A DNA stretch of 64,000 bases from Ixodes scapularis (Eukaryota > Arthropoda > Arachnida > Ixodida > Ixodidae), in contig NW_024609836.1 in the NCBI RefSeq assembly GCF_016920785.2, forward strand, positions 9,454,018 to 9,518,017, read 5' to 3'. How positions within the stretch are numbered: the stretch's first letter is position 1; each line of letters starts with the position of its first letter. The translations under genes were made by a program, and so were the position numbers. This document shows positions 53,851 to 64,000 of this stretch, one piece after another. The notes beneath the pieces were generated by a model. It saw only the letters and a list, made by a program, of their open reading frames with translations. It was not told where the DNA came from and searched no databases.

Positions 53851-56303
53851 GACCCACCTACTTATTACAATAGGAATCTAATGGTCTATTAGTTTACTGG
53901 CTTATTATTGTAATTTTGGCTGGGGATGTGATAGCACAACATCTTTTATTGCATATGTTCTAATGTTAGCTGCATATGTTATGAGCCTTACATATTGTTT
54001 ACAGGTGTACTTTGAAAATATTGAGGTCAGTGCCATTTCTTACTCGAAACCCTCGATTAAGTAACCTTGTTCATTATTTCGAGCAAAAATAAATTATTAA
54101 ATTTAGTTCAGTTGTACCACGGCTGCTGCCCTTGCCAGGGAGAATTTATTTGAGGAAGTATGATATCTGTAGTAGTGCCTCTCACCCTTGACATTTAGGC
54201 TGCTGCAAAACATGGCACCAGCTGTTTTGTGCGTTTTCTTTTTGAGGAACGTCTTTCCTGTAAAATCCACATTCAGGATCATTATCACAGCGAAATCTTT
54301 GGAGTGCTGGACACAATTTATGATACTTGGCATGACACGGGTATAGTATTATATCAGTGCCCGGCCTCACTATTTTCTAGCGCCGTCTTTAATGCACACC
54401 TTTAATGCACGCTTTGATGATAGCCTTAAGACAAAGTACATTCGATAGTAATCACCCTACGTGAAAGACATTTACATGCTGGTCCACGTCTTTCATCAGC
54501 CTTTATGTAAATATTCCACAGTGAATATTAAAAATTGGCTGTATTTTCATATATGTCAGGTAGAGCTAGGCATCAGCTGTATCTGTATTCTGTGTTCACT
54601 GATTTCATCTTTGCACGCAATTGGAACTAGGAAAGGAAATCTTGGACTATGTGAACACATGTAAAAAAAAAAGTTCAGATGCATGTATGCCTTCTGCTGT
54701 TACAACCCATTTTCATTACACTTCCGGCGCACCAAGGAAGCAATAGACAATGTGTTTGATTTTAGTTCAAACAGACCTGTTTAGCTGTGCAATGTACACT
54801 AATTCGGTTTGTACAGGCGAGTTATATGGCCAGTGGGACATAATTAGCATGCCGTGTTTTCGAATAAAACCGAAAACCTCAGAAAAACATTTGCAAATAA
54901 AATTTTATAAAATTAGATTTATCCGATAAACTAAGAATTTTGATGAAAGGAAAGGAACAGAAAAAAACAAATACGTAAGCATGCCTTTCCTTTATCTGCT
55001 GAAAAAAGAAGTCTTTCTTGGTGGCTGCATGCGATGAGTGACAGGAACCTTTATCTTGTTGCATGGCGGTGTATATATGTGATGGGGATCGACAGTTTGC
55101 CGACGTTTGGTGGTATATTAAATCGGTTGGAACTTGGCGCTTGTCCTTGTCGTACGTGTCTTTTTTCGTCCTGTTTCAGTTCATGCCTTTTAACGTTTTA
55201 ATCTGTATTCTATAACTGAGTATGTCACAACACAAGGTCACTGTTCCCAAGGAGAGGTCATTCAGTTTTTTTTTGTTTTTTTTTCGACTTTATGATAGTT
55301 GACAAAAGACGTTTTATTGTTTATCTTGTCTAGGTTTGTTCAGGACAACTGGTTATTATACCTCTGGGTCACGACAAAAGCCACTGTTCCCGTTTGCAGT
55401 TTGGGCCATACTCTTTGTGCTCCTTAGTGGGGGGAAGGTTTTGGTTTTTATAAAAGTAAAAAGTATGAACCAGTAGATTTTATGGGACTGTGTGCATGTG
55501 TCTGGGATGGGGGGGGGGGGAGGGGGAGCTGACACCATCAGTACTGCGCTCTATGCAGCCACAGAGTGGAATGGATGGGAAATGACTACATCTGGGTGTC
55601 TAGTGATTTTAGAGTATCAATGCCTGTTCCAGCAACACTTCTGTGTAACTTTTGTCATGGGAGAGTTGCGGTGTTAACAGTGGCAAGGACGCGAATGCCA
55701 AACCCAGCCGAATAAATATCATTTGATACAGGCACATTCTTTTGAATTTAGCAGACATTTATGCCCAAATGGCATTTATTTCTATTTTCTATCTTCCAAA
55801 ATTGGGATTACAAAAAATTAAATTTTGATTTTCATGCATTCTAGAGGAATGGATGCTAAATAGTAAAGAGGTAAATATAGACCGACACGCTGTTTACAAA
55901 CAAGCCCGTGTGTTCCCACACCAGGTGTGGGTACTGCGCGCGTACACAGAAACCAAATTTGCGTGAAGTGAAAAGTCTGTGCATGCGCAGTGCTGTCAAC
56001 AGCGGCATTGCAGCTGCGCGACTTCAGGGCCGCATGTGGGTCTATATGTTCTTTTTCCAGCTTTCCAAGTGTTGGTCCTCGAAAACCAGGCAAACATCAT
56101 CAGCTAGCTTACCGAGCTAAGGAAGAGTGTTGTGGCTACCTCAGCCATGAAGGTAGCAGTTGCGCTACCGCCAGACGCCCCCACGCTCCCTGCAAGCACA
56201 TACGACAGCATCAAGGAGGTTAACACTTACGCTGCCTCGCAAGACAGGCTGGATGTTCTGGTGAGATTTTCGCATTTCTCATGACGTTGTACACAGCGCC
56301 GCG
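53851..56303. other. No recognisable gene
   Basis: AT-rich, short unrecognised frames. A G-rich tract lies at about 55509-55527. No RNA gene or TIR pair seen. Confidence 0.4.
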
Positions 56304-56422
56304 ATGATAACCCACGCGTACGTCCGGTACGTAGACGAAAATGAACAGGCGATCGTGCCCATCAAAAATATACAAGATTTCAAGCCAAGCGGCCTGGATA
56401 GGCTCAAGAAAGAAGAAAATGA
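56304..56422 (+). other. Possible BEN-protein N-terminal exon
   Basis: The ATG at 56304 starts ITHAYVRYVDENEQAIVPIK, then IQDFKPSGLDRLKKEENE. N-termini of this kind (AYVRY...R.IVP...I..F.P) occur on arthropod BEN-domain proteins in my recollection. The frame runs directly into an I-like 3' UTR at about 56424, so the exon is either broken by that insertion or ends there. The BEN domain itself is not in the window. Confidence 0.35.
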
Positions 56423-56423
56423 G

Positions 56424-56640
56424 GTGTTTACTGGCACAGCGGCAACTAAGGCCATAGTGTGCCAAACACAGGGTAGGTTAAAGACAATACTGAAAAGACC
56501 TATAGTAGGTAGTTCCATTAAAAATATGGGGAATGAATAGTTAAAAACTTTACAAGATACAAACGTATTAAGGCCTCCAGAAAGTTTTAACCGATGCTCC
56601 GCTAACCAGAGGCACTCTAAAGGAATTTCATTCACACTAG
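56424..56640 (-). repeat. I-like 3' UTR fragment
   Basis: TGGCACAGCGGCAACTAAGG, CCATAGTGTGCCAAACACAG and the following A-rich part match the 3' ends of the full-length copies (GGCGCAAAAGCTACTAAGGC in copy A). Reading inward from the 3' end it stops near 56640. No ORF2 is retained. TSD not identified. Confidence 0.55.
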
Positions 56641-56734
56641 GAAGTTTGGGAGATTGTGCCCATGATACGCGATCGCTGGCCCTCTGCCACCGCTAATCTT
56701 CAGGCAAAGGTAATAGAAAAAAAACCTAAAATTC

Positions 56735-57537
56735 ATAGCCGATGTAGCAACTTGGTCCCGGACGAGTGCCTCTCTTCCCTGGACCCAGGCATCTCCTTCG
56801 TATCGAGGGACTTGCGCCTCGATGCGATAGCATTTGCGGACGACTTGGTCGTTTTTGCATCAAACCCAGCCGGTCGGCAGGGCCGACTCGATGACCTTGT
56901 CGAGTTCTTCAACCCACGAGGGCTGAAGGTGAACGTCAAGAAGAGTTTCACCCTATCGCTACAACCTGGGAGGGACAAGAAGGTCAAGGTGATGTGCGAC
57001 CAGGCGTTCAACATCGGGGGAACCTCGATTCGAGCCTCCAAGGTCGCTACTCCCTGGCGCTACCTGGGGGTGACCTTCACCCCCCAGGGTTTGATCAACA
57101 GTAAGTTGCAGTAAGCCAGCGAGCAGCTGGACTTACTGCTCACAAAAATAAGCAAGGCCGCCCTCAAGCCACAGCAGAGGTTGGTGGTCCTGCGATACTA
57201 CCTGCTGCCGAGGTTCTACCTTCACCTCATACTTGGGCCCTGGTCATCCCCCTCCCGCTGAAAATGGACACCGCTATCAGATGCGGGCAGGATCTCCCGC
57301 ATGATACACCGCTGGGATTCTTCCATGCCCCGGTAACAGAGGGCGGCCTCGGAGTCAACTTCCTACTAGCATCAGTTCCATCCATGGTGCTCTAGCGACT
57401 GGAGGAACTCGTCTTCAGCACGCATTTTGGGTCCGAGGTCGCCATCCGGCTGCCATTCCTGCCAGGACTCCGTTGGAGGGCGGAGTCGGCGAAACAGTAC
57501 CAAGGGCAACGACACCTGTCCAAGGCAGAAGTACACC
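56735..57537 (+). pseudogene. R2-like retrotransposon, RT part (split by copy 3)
   Basis: LDAIAFADDLVVFASNPAGR contains the catalytic ADD. Next come GLKVNVKKSFTLSLQPG and WRYLGVTFTPQG, a stop at about 57112, then KISKAALKPQQRLVVLRYYL and LPRFYLHLILG. This run (AFADD, YLGVxFTPxG, LKPQQRL..LR..L.PR) is characteristic of R2/NeSL-type RTs. Several stops and frameshifts follow to 57537, where copy 3 is inserted. The element continues at 63424. Confidence 0.7.
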
Positions 57538-57634
57538 TAATGTGGAGTGCTTGTTGTTGTTTGCGGGTTTTTTGGCGCAACAGCAACGGAGGCCATACTG
57601 CGCCAGACTAAATTAACTAATGAAACTCCTATGG

Positions 57635-60600
57635 TTACCTTATTACACAAAGATGATCCTGAAAACAACTGGGACTAGATCTGGTGTATAAGGCCAGTAC
57701 TAGTAATATATGATAAAACTCGATCAAGAGGAACGAGAGGGTGCTTTCCCAGCAAAAGAGCGGGATGGAATGGAATACAAAATCTAAAAACTCAGGAAAA
57801 TGAGCGCGACGTTCGGTGTCGAATTCCGGGCAGATCCACAAAATATGAAGAATAGTAAGATTGTCTCCACAGTGCTCACAAACTGGTGGATCCTCCCCAT
57901 AAAGGAGATATCTGTGTGTAAGGAAGGAGTGCCCGATTCGAAGCCGGCACAATACAACTTCGTGAAGGCGGTTCTTAAGTGAGGAGCTCTCTCAAGACCC
58001 AAGGACTGGTTTGCTTACATGGAGCTTGTTATTAGACTCCATGGCCCACTCTGCCTGCCATAGACGAAAAAGTGACGACTTAATTAATGACTTGATATCC
58101 TGATAGGGAAAGCTAGCTTGATATCGAGAGCAGTTACCTGAAGATGCAGCGAGCCTGTCTGCCTCCTCATTACCCTTTATTCCCACATGACTCGGAACCC
58201 AGCAGAATTTTATATTGTGACCTTTACGTAGAGCTCCGTTAAGTTTACTTTGCACCTGTTCCACAAGCATATTCTTAGTGGCTTTTAGAGAGCATATTGC
58301 AGTAATGGCACTTTGAGAGTCCACAAATATTACGGCCCGTCTAGTTTTAGTTTTCAGGATATAATCCAATGCAAAAGACACAGCATAGACTTCAGCAGTA
58401 AATATACTCGCAAATTCCTCTAGACGTGTAACTTTTACAAAACGACCTGAATGCACGGCACACCCGACAAACGATGAAGTCTTGGCACCGTCCGTGTAAA
58501 AGTGAGCATAATCTTTATATTTCTCTTCCAGGTCAAGGAATTCCTGCTGAATCACAAGAGCTGATATGCTATTTTTATTAAACTTAGTGAGAGTCCAGTC
58601 ACAAAAAACACGTACCACATTCCAGGGCGCCACGCAGACTGTCTTTTGAATTAGGTTAAGTTTGTCCAGACGAAGTTGAAGTGAGGAACAAAATTGCTCT
58701 ATACGAAAACTTAACGGTCTGACGATGCTTGGCTTATTTTCAAAGAGACGGTAGAATTGAGGCCTTTGTATGGAAGGATACGTTGGGTGATCAGGGTTTG
58801 CTAGGATCCTAGACCCGTAGGTTAGGCTGAGGTATTGACGTCTTTTGCACAGCGACATCTCATTTGATTCCGCATACAAACTAAGTACAGGCGATGTCCG
58901 AAAAGCACCTGTTGCCAAACGCAAGCCAAGATGATGTACAGGATCCAACATCTTGAGAGCAGATGGGCGAGCCGATCCGTACACCACGGCGCCATAATCA
59001 AGACGAGATCGCACAAGCGCAGTGTACAAATGCAACAGACATTTTCGGTCCGACCCCCATGATTTATGAGCCAAAACTTTCAGAAGGTTTGTGGAACGAA
59101 GGCAAATTTCTTTGAGAAATTTCAGGTGGGGAATGAAGGTAAGTTTTTTGTCAAATATGACACCAAGAAACTTGTGCTCCTTCCTAACAGGAATTAGAGT
59201 ACCGTTTAGTTTCAAAACTGGGTCTAAGGAGAGCCCACGACGTAGGGAAAAAGGCACACAGACTGTCTTTGCAACAGAGAACTTGAAACCATTTTCGTCT
59301 GCCCACTTACAAAGTTTGTTTATAGCCAGTTGTAACTGCCGCTCACAACTAGAAAGATTGCAAGAAGATGAGGAGATCTGTACATCGTCAGCATAAAGAG
59401 AGTAGGAAATAGATCGAGGTAGCAGTCGTGTGAGAGAATTCATTTTCAGTACAAACAAAGTGATGCTCAAAATGCCTCCCTGTGGGACTCCGTTTTCTTG
59501 AACAAAAGGTTTAGAGAGGGTGCTGCCAAGCCGGACTTGAAAGGTTCTGTTTGTTAGAAAGTTGTTAATGCATTGCAACATCCTACCACGGATATTGCAA
59601 TCATACAAGTCTTTCAGGATACCATATCTCCAAGTGGTATCATACGCCTTGTCTAAGTCGAAAAACACAGCAACACAGTGCTGCTTGTTCACAAATGCCT
59701 CGCGTATAATGGTTTCCAGGCGAACCAAATTATCGAGAGTAGATCGACCTTGGCGAAACCCGCACTGATTTCTGTCAAGGACCTTTTGCCTTTCTAATGT
59801 GTATACTAACCGCCTATTTATAAGCCTTTCAAATGTTTTCCCAACACAGCTCGTCAGAGCAATGGGACGGTAACTTGATGGTAGTGAAGGGTCTTTCTGC
59901 GGCTTTAGGAGCGGGATGACATGAGCATGCTTCCAGGCATGGGGAAAGCAGGCTTTTTCCCACAATAAATTGAAAAACAAGAGAAGACTTTTCAGGGACT
60001 CAGGAGAAAGGCGACGAAGCATTTCATAATGAACTGCGTCGGGCCCTGGAGCAGAGACCCTCGTTGTGTCAAGTGCCATTTCAAGCTCACACTGCGTAAA
60101 AGGCTGGTTATAAGGCTCAGAGTCTCCTCCAGACATGGAGATATTTTGCCGCTCTGCACGAGATTTAAATCTACTGAACGAATCACTGTAGTTCGCCGAG
60201 CTGGATGTGCTATAAAAATGTTCACCAAGGATGTTGGCGATGTCAACTAAAGATGAAGAAGGGGCATCAAAAGTAGGAATTGCAAAGCACCTATAGTCTC
60301 CATTTATTTTCCTGTATCTATCCCAAACCTCCTTGGCTGGCACAAAACTATTTATAGAAGAGACATACTTTATCCAGGATTTCCATTTTGACTGCTTCCT
60401 GGTCCAACGGGCTTTAGCTTTCCGCTGCCTGAACTCTGCGAGATTACATGATGTGGGGTATCTGCGAAGTTTGCCCCAAGCCCTGTTTTGATCCGCTAAG
60501 GTTGTGGCACACTCCTTGTTCCACCATGGTTTGCATTTTTTTGGCACATTACCAGAGGTTCGTGGAATAGACACCTCAGCAGCATTTAGTATCTGCTCAG

Positions 60601-61390
60601 TAATATACAGTGTAGCATCTTCAGGTGACATAGAGGAAAGCAGAGAAGGGTCCAAGGTGGAATGTAACCCAAAAAGTGACCAGTCAGCTTTATCTAACTT
60701 CCACCTAGGGATACGTTTTAAAAGTGAGGGCAACTGAACAACACTCTCTAAAACAATCGGAAAGTGATCACTGCCAAAAGGGTTGTTGAGAACATTCCAT
60801 GTAAAGCAAGAACACAATGAGGGGGATGAAATCGACAGATCTATGGATGTAAATGTGGTGTGAGCTGCACTAAAAAATGTTGGCTCTCTGCCATTAAGAA
60901 GGCATAGTCCAGATGCCAATAAAAAACGTTCAACTACACCTCCACGAGAGTCTTGACGAATAGTACCCCAGAGGGGATGATGGGCATTAAAATCGCCTAG
61001 AATCATAAAGGGTTGTGGGAGCTGACCCACAAGACCCTGCAATTCACTAAGATGTAATGGAGTGTTAGGTGGTAAATAAAGTGATACTACAGTTATGAGG
61101 CGGTCTAAAAGAAGGCGCACTGCCACGGCTTCAAGTGGTGTGCAAAGCGGGACCTCAGAGCAGGCGACCCCACCTTGTACAACCACTGCCACGCCACCAG
61201 AGGGAGTATCACTAAGACGGTTTTTTCTAAAGACCCGGTGACGTCTTAAAATATGAGGAGAGCGATCATGAAGATGAGTTTCCTGGAGAGCAAGAGCTAT
61301 CGGCCGAAGCTCATCCATGAAATGATTTATATCATCAATATTTCTTAAAAGGCCGCGACAATTCCATTGCATAAAATTCACTTTTGACAT
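57635..61390 (-). pseudogene. I-like ORF2 (EN-RT-RNase H), single nonsense codon
   Basis: Starts MSKVNFMQWNCRGL at 61390. Endonuclease: ALQETHL, ILGDFNAHHPLWGT, GSDHFPIVLE. RT: YRPIALTSCVGKTFER, FFDLDKAYDTTWR, GVPQGGILSITLF, YADD (~665). RNase H: YTDGAKTSSF, IFVDSQSAITAI and WVPSHVGIKGNEEAD. A TGA at 57992-57994 falls where relatives have tryptophan (SEWQSAR). The same frame then continues through CRLRIGHSFLTHRYLLYGED and the C-terminal CEHCGDNLTILHILWIC to a stop at 57635. One transition (TGG to TGA) would explain it. YADD here versus YVDD in the other two copies marks a separate lineage. Confidence 0.85.
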
Positions 61391-61475
61391 TTATAAAATT
61401 TGTTTATATCGGAAAGTGTAAATCAATAAAACTCGGTAATAAAAAGATTAAAACTCGGGAGGGAGACCACTTGGA

Positions 61476-62870
61476 TTACTTCGGCGCAGTAACCGGTTTT
61501 TTGTTCTTCCCTGCACGGGTCTGCGTCTGCCACTCCATGCTATCCGGGTCAGAAGCGGGAGCAGCCGAGTTGTCCAACTCCATGGACAGGTCTGCCTCTT
61601 GAGTCGTGTCGCTGGTGTTGGCCAGCGTTTTCTTCCGGCTTGGATCACGGGGAGCCAGGCCCCGGCCGCGACCAGCCGAAGAGGCAGCGGAGGTGCTAGG
61701 CAGAGTGTCTTTCAACTCTGCCTGCTCCGGCCCCTTGAGTACAGGGAGAGCAGCACGAGAGTTGTGCCGCTCTTTGGAGGAGGCCCTCTCCAGTGAGTTG
61801 GAACGAGAGTGTCGCTCCTTTCCACTGGAGGAAGGCGTCGCGGTCAGGACGGGCATTGGCGTTGCCTGCCTGTCCTGAGACTTGGGGGCTGCTGATGTGC
61901 TCCCTCCAGAAGGTGGGGGAAGCTGCTGCCCCTGCGGGGGGGATGGGGCCCGAAAGGCCACTGCCAGGGCTTCAGGCGAGACCTGGGTGGCCTTCGATTC
62001 CGTTCGCGGCGGAGGGCCCCTGCGCACCGCATCGGAGTACGTGCCTTTCGAAAGAAAGGAGAACCTTTGCTTTGCTTCCGGATAAGATAAGTTTTCTTTT
62101 GCTCTTAAGGTGAGGATTTCCTTTTCCTGTCGCCAGGAGGGGCAAGAACGAGAGTACGCAGGGTGAGGACCCTTGCAGTTGGCACAGAAAGCTGCCGCTT
62201 CACAGTTGTCGGCTAGATGGTCGTGGCTACTGCACTTTGCACACGTCTCCTTCCCTCGACAGCTGCGTGATCCGTGGCCATAACGCTGGCAACGGAAGCA
62301 CCGCTGGGGGTTGGGGACATATGGGCGGACGCGGCAGTTAAGGTATCCTGCCTTGATGGTTTCTGGCAGTGTGTTTCTTTCAAAAGTAAGGATTACGTGC
62401 TTCGAAGGAATTTCCTCACCATTTTTACGGAACATGATGCGCTTAACGGCAACAACGCCAACACCTTGGAGTCCCTCGAGAAGTTCTTCCTCACTAGTGT
62501 GTAAGAAGTCGTCCTCGGAGAGGACCCCACGGATGGTGTTGAGCCTGCGGTGAGGGCTAACCGACACTTTAACATCGAGAAAACTAGTCAGTTTAAGGAT
62601 CGCTTCACTCTGTTTTTTGTTGGTTACCTCCACTAGGAGGTCTTTGGAGTGCTGCTTTTTAGCTTTGTAGGAAAATCCGACAAGGTTTTCTAGTACCTTC
62701 GCAACAACAAAGGGCGACAGCTTTGAAACAGGTTTTTGTTCATCAAGTGCATGAACAACAAAAAACTTTGTAAATGTTTCTCCTTCAGAATCTTTGTCGA
62801 TGGTCTTGGGTTCAAGACAACGCCTTTTAAAGGCTTGCCCTGAACGGGGTTTGGAAGAGGGGGGCGCCAT
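61476..62870 (-). CDS. I-like ORF1, CCHC protein (copy 3)
   Basis: 464 residues from the ATG at 62870 (MAPPSSKPRSGQAFKRR). Zinc knuckles: CFRCQRYGHGSRSC, CAKCSSHDHLADNC and CANCKGPHPAYSRSC. Landmarks include SKLSPFVVAKVLENLV and VVAVKRIMFRKNG. The segment WRQEKEILTLRAKENLSYPE is shared almost unchanged with copy A. The C-terminal third is proline- and serine-rich. Closer to copy A than to copy 2 around and after the knuckles. No disabling change. Expected to bind element RNA. Confidence 0.85.
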   Translation of the reverse strand: MAPPSSKPRSGQAFKRRCLEPKTIDKDSEGETFTKFFVVHALDEQKPVSKLSPFVVAKVLENLVGFSYKAKKQHSKDLLVEVTNKKQSEAILKLTSFLDVKVSVSPHRRLNTIRGVLSEDDFLHTSEEELLEGLQGVGVVAVKRIMFRKNGEEIPSKHVILTFERNTLPETIKAGYLNCRVRPYVPNPQRCFRCQRYGHGSRSCRGKETCAKCSSHDHLADNCEAAAFCANCKGPHPAYSRSCPSWRQEKEILTLRAKENLSYPEAKQRFSFLSKGTYSDAVRRGPPPRTESKATQVSPEALAVAFRAPSPPQGQQLPPPSGGSTSAAPKSQDRQATPMPVLTATPSSSGKERHSRSNSLERASSKERHNSRAALPVLKGPEQAELKDTLPSTSAASSAGRGRGLAPRDPSRKKTLANTSDTTQEADLSMELDNSAAPASDPDSMEWQTQTRAGKNKKPVTAPK

Positions 62871-63410
62871 AGGAGGGCAAAGAGTGTTCAGAACCTGTGG
62901 TGTGCCGCCCACCACGGAGCCCAACGAGGGAATAGTTAACGGACCATAACAAAAAGGGCTTTGCTGGAACCGTTAGACTATTAGCACTGCCCAGGTACTA
63001 TAACCAAGTGTGGTTTCGGACAAGGGGTCTGTCGCCACCCAAGGTTAGCCCTTGCCGCCAAAGGAGTTGAAAAAGGAAAGAAGAGAAATGAGAAGAGTGA
63101 AAAGAAGGAGAAGACAAAGGTAAAAGAAGGGAGGGGATAGTAGAAGAGGCGACTGACTGAATCATCCTGGTCGGGCCAAGCCAGGACACCCGTCTACGGG
63201 AAGCGGGGGCCGAAGTGGTGTATTGCCTCACCCGGGGGGCCCCGAAGGGTCCAAACCTACCCCGGGTTCGACTCAACCACCAGGATGCCCTTTTCCCCGG
63301 ACACGGGAAAGCCACGCACAGCCAGACGTGGGCGGGCAAACCCGCATGGCTCGGGGTCCGTGGAGACGCCACTCTCCAAACACCTGCTTTTACAGGTGCC
63401 CCCTGCGGGG
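62871..63410 (-). promoter_or_regulatory. 5' UTR / presumed internal promoter of copy 3
   Basis: Highly similar to the 5' UTRs of copies A and 2, including the 5'-terminal stems. An indel and several substitutions just before the ORF1 ATG put the upstream region in a different frame from A and 2, supporting the ATG at 62870. Confidence 0.6.
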
Positions 63411-63423
63411 TAATGTGGAGTGC

Positions 63424-63966
63424 AAGGCTCCACGGAAGCTGTGATGGACGACCTCTCCAGAAGTCAAAGAGGGTGCCGACTGCCCACCGCTGGATGGCGG
63501 AAGATACCCGACTACTCTCGGGCAGAGACTTCATTTCCATCACGAAAGTGAAGATAAATGCGCTACCAACACTCGAGCGCAACTGCTGTGGCCAGCAAAA
63601 GGACATCTAGTGCAGAGCTGGCCGTCAAGCAGTCGAATGACTGGGCCACGTCCTACTAGCCTGTCTTCGAGGACACTGTGGCCGAATCCGGAGGCATGAC
63701 AACATCGCCACTACGTTTGCGGCCGCCAAACGCAGCAAAAATGGGTGGTAAAGTGGGATCCCCATTACTCTGTCTCCGGAAGGACTCTCAAACCCGACAT
63801 CGTGGCTCACCAAGGAGACGAGAATATCGTTCATGGTGCCCAAGTTGTGGGTACTAGCATGAGGCTGGGATTCCATCACGTCCAAAAGGAATAAGTGCTC
63901 TCTTCCGGAGATCCCCGACCAGGTCCGTGAAAACTGCAGCGGCACGCCCCGGGTTTCGACCATCAC
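63424..63966 (+). pseudogene. R2-like element, C-terminal zinc finger and endonuclease part
   Basis: Continues 56735-57537 after the insertion: VPTAHRWMAEDTRLLSGRDF, CRAGRQAVE then a stop, LGHVLLACLRGHCGRIRRHD, then in another frame LKPDIVAHQGDENIVHGAQV. CRAGC...E.LGH...C...H..R..RH is the R2 CCHC motif, with the second cysteine here an arginine. KPD begins the restriction-like endonuclease of R2 elements. Stops and frameshifts make it non-functional. No 28S rDNA, the usual R2 target, is visible around it. Confidence 0.65.
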
Positions 63967-64000
63967 TTTTAACTAATGGGGTGTCTGGGCACCAGAGGGT

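Larger units (their letters stand above)
57551..63410 (-). mobile_element. Full-length I-like retrotransposon, copy 3
   Basis: 5860 bp with TSD TAATGTGGAGTGC at 57538-57550 and 63411-63423. Layout as in copies A and 2. The 3' end is GCGCCAAAAAACCCGC followed by (AAC)n. ORF1 is intact; ORF2 has one premature stop. It lies antisense within an R2-like element. Confidence 0.9.

Noticed and set aside
63240..63275. GGGTTCGACTC in the I-like 5' UTR as a Pol III B box
   Set aside because: It is on the antisense strand, imperfect and not paired with an A box.
1..64000. CRISPR arrays, bacterial operons, rRNA operons or viral genomes
   Set aside because: No regular spacer array, operon structure or rRNA; all reverse transcriptases belong to non-LTR or Gypsy elements without an envelope gene.

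Overview
The window is eukaryotic and reads as transposon-dense DNA from an arthropod, most probably a hard tick (Ixodidae). The basis is the protein families seen: APE-RT-RNase H non-LTR elements of I-like type, an L1/CR1-like reverse transcriptase with the DIKGAFDHVSH and GTRQGSVLSPTLL blocks that I associate with tick genomes, P-superfamily transposases, Gypsy and R2-like remnants, and many TIR-bearing MITEs. No operons, rRNA genes, CRISPR arrays or confident host genes were found. Species assignment is inference.

Layout. 1-5.5 kb: a decayed P-type transposase fragment, a snap-back Harbinger-like MITE, an inverted-repeat element, and a decayed C2H2/PPDxMHD protein gene. 5.8-13.6 kb: a Gypsy LTR plus gag-protease remnant, then an old I-like element carrying three nested insertions (a 5'-truncated I copy with a 15-bp TSD, a 1.17-kb hAT non-autonomous element with an 8-bp TSD, and a 1.28-kb TIR element in the last codons of ORF2). 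13.87-19.77 kb: a full-length I-like retrotransposon on the minus strand with both ORFs open and a 12-bp TSD. 19.8-33 kb: mostly unannotated DNA with tandem and inverted repeats, a non-LTR 3' fragment and two TTAA-flanked MITEs. 33.8-39.75 kb: a second full-length I-like copy (ORF2 broken twice) inserted with a 14-bp TSD into another retrotransposon's RT gene. 40.9-43.3 kb: a TIR element with AGTGGGAC subterminal motifs, then a minisatellite made of GTCACGTGAC palindromes. 43.86-48.21 kb: a complete P-superfamily DNA transposon (33-bp TIRs, 7-bp TSD, uninterrupted main transposase exon). 49-54 kb: two small TIR elements, degenerate repeat arrays, a MULE fragment and a second internally deleted Gypsy copy. 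56.3-64 kb: a BEN-like exon, an I 3' UTR fragment, and an R2-like element split by a third full-length I-like copy (13-bp TSD; ORF2 has one stop).

The standout items are the structurally complete P-superfamily transposon and the three full-length I-like elements. These three share a nearly identical 5' UTR of about 540 bp, but their proteins are strongly diverged, with the switch falling at the ORF1 start codon. Boundaries given to the base rest on TIR/TSD matches read by eye. Family names rest on remembered motifs, not on a database search.
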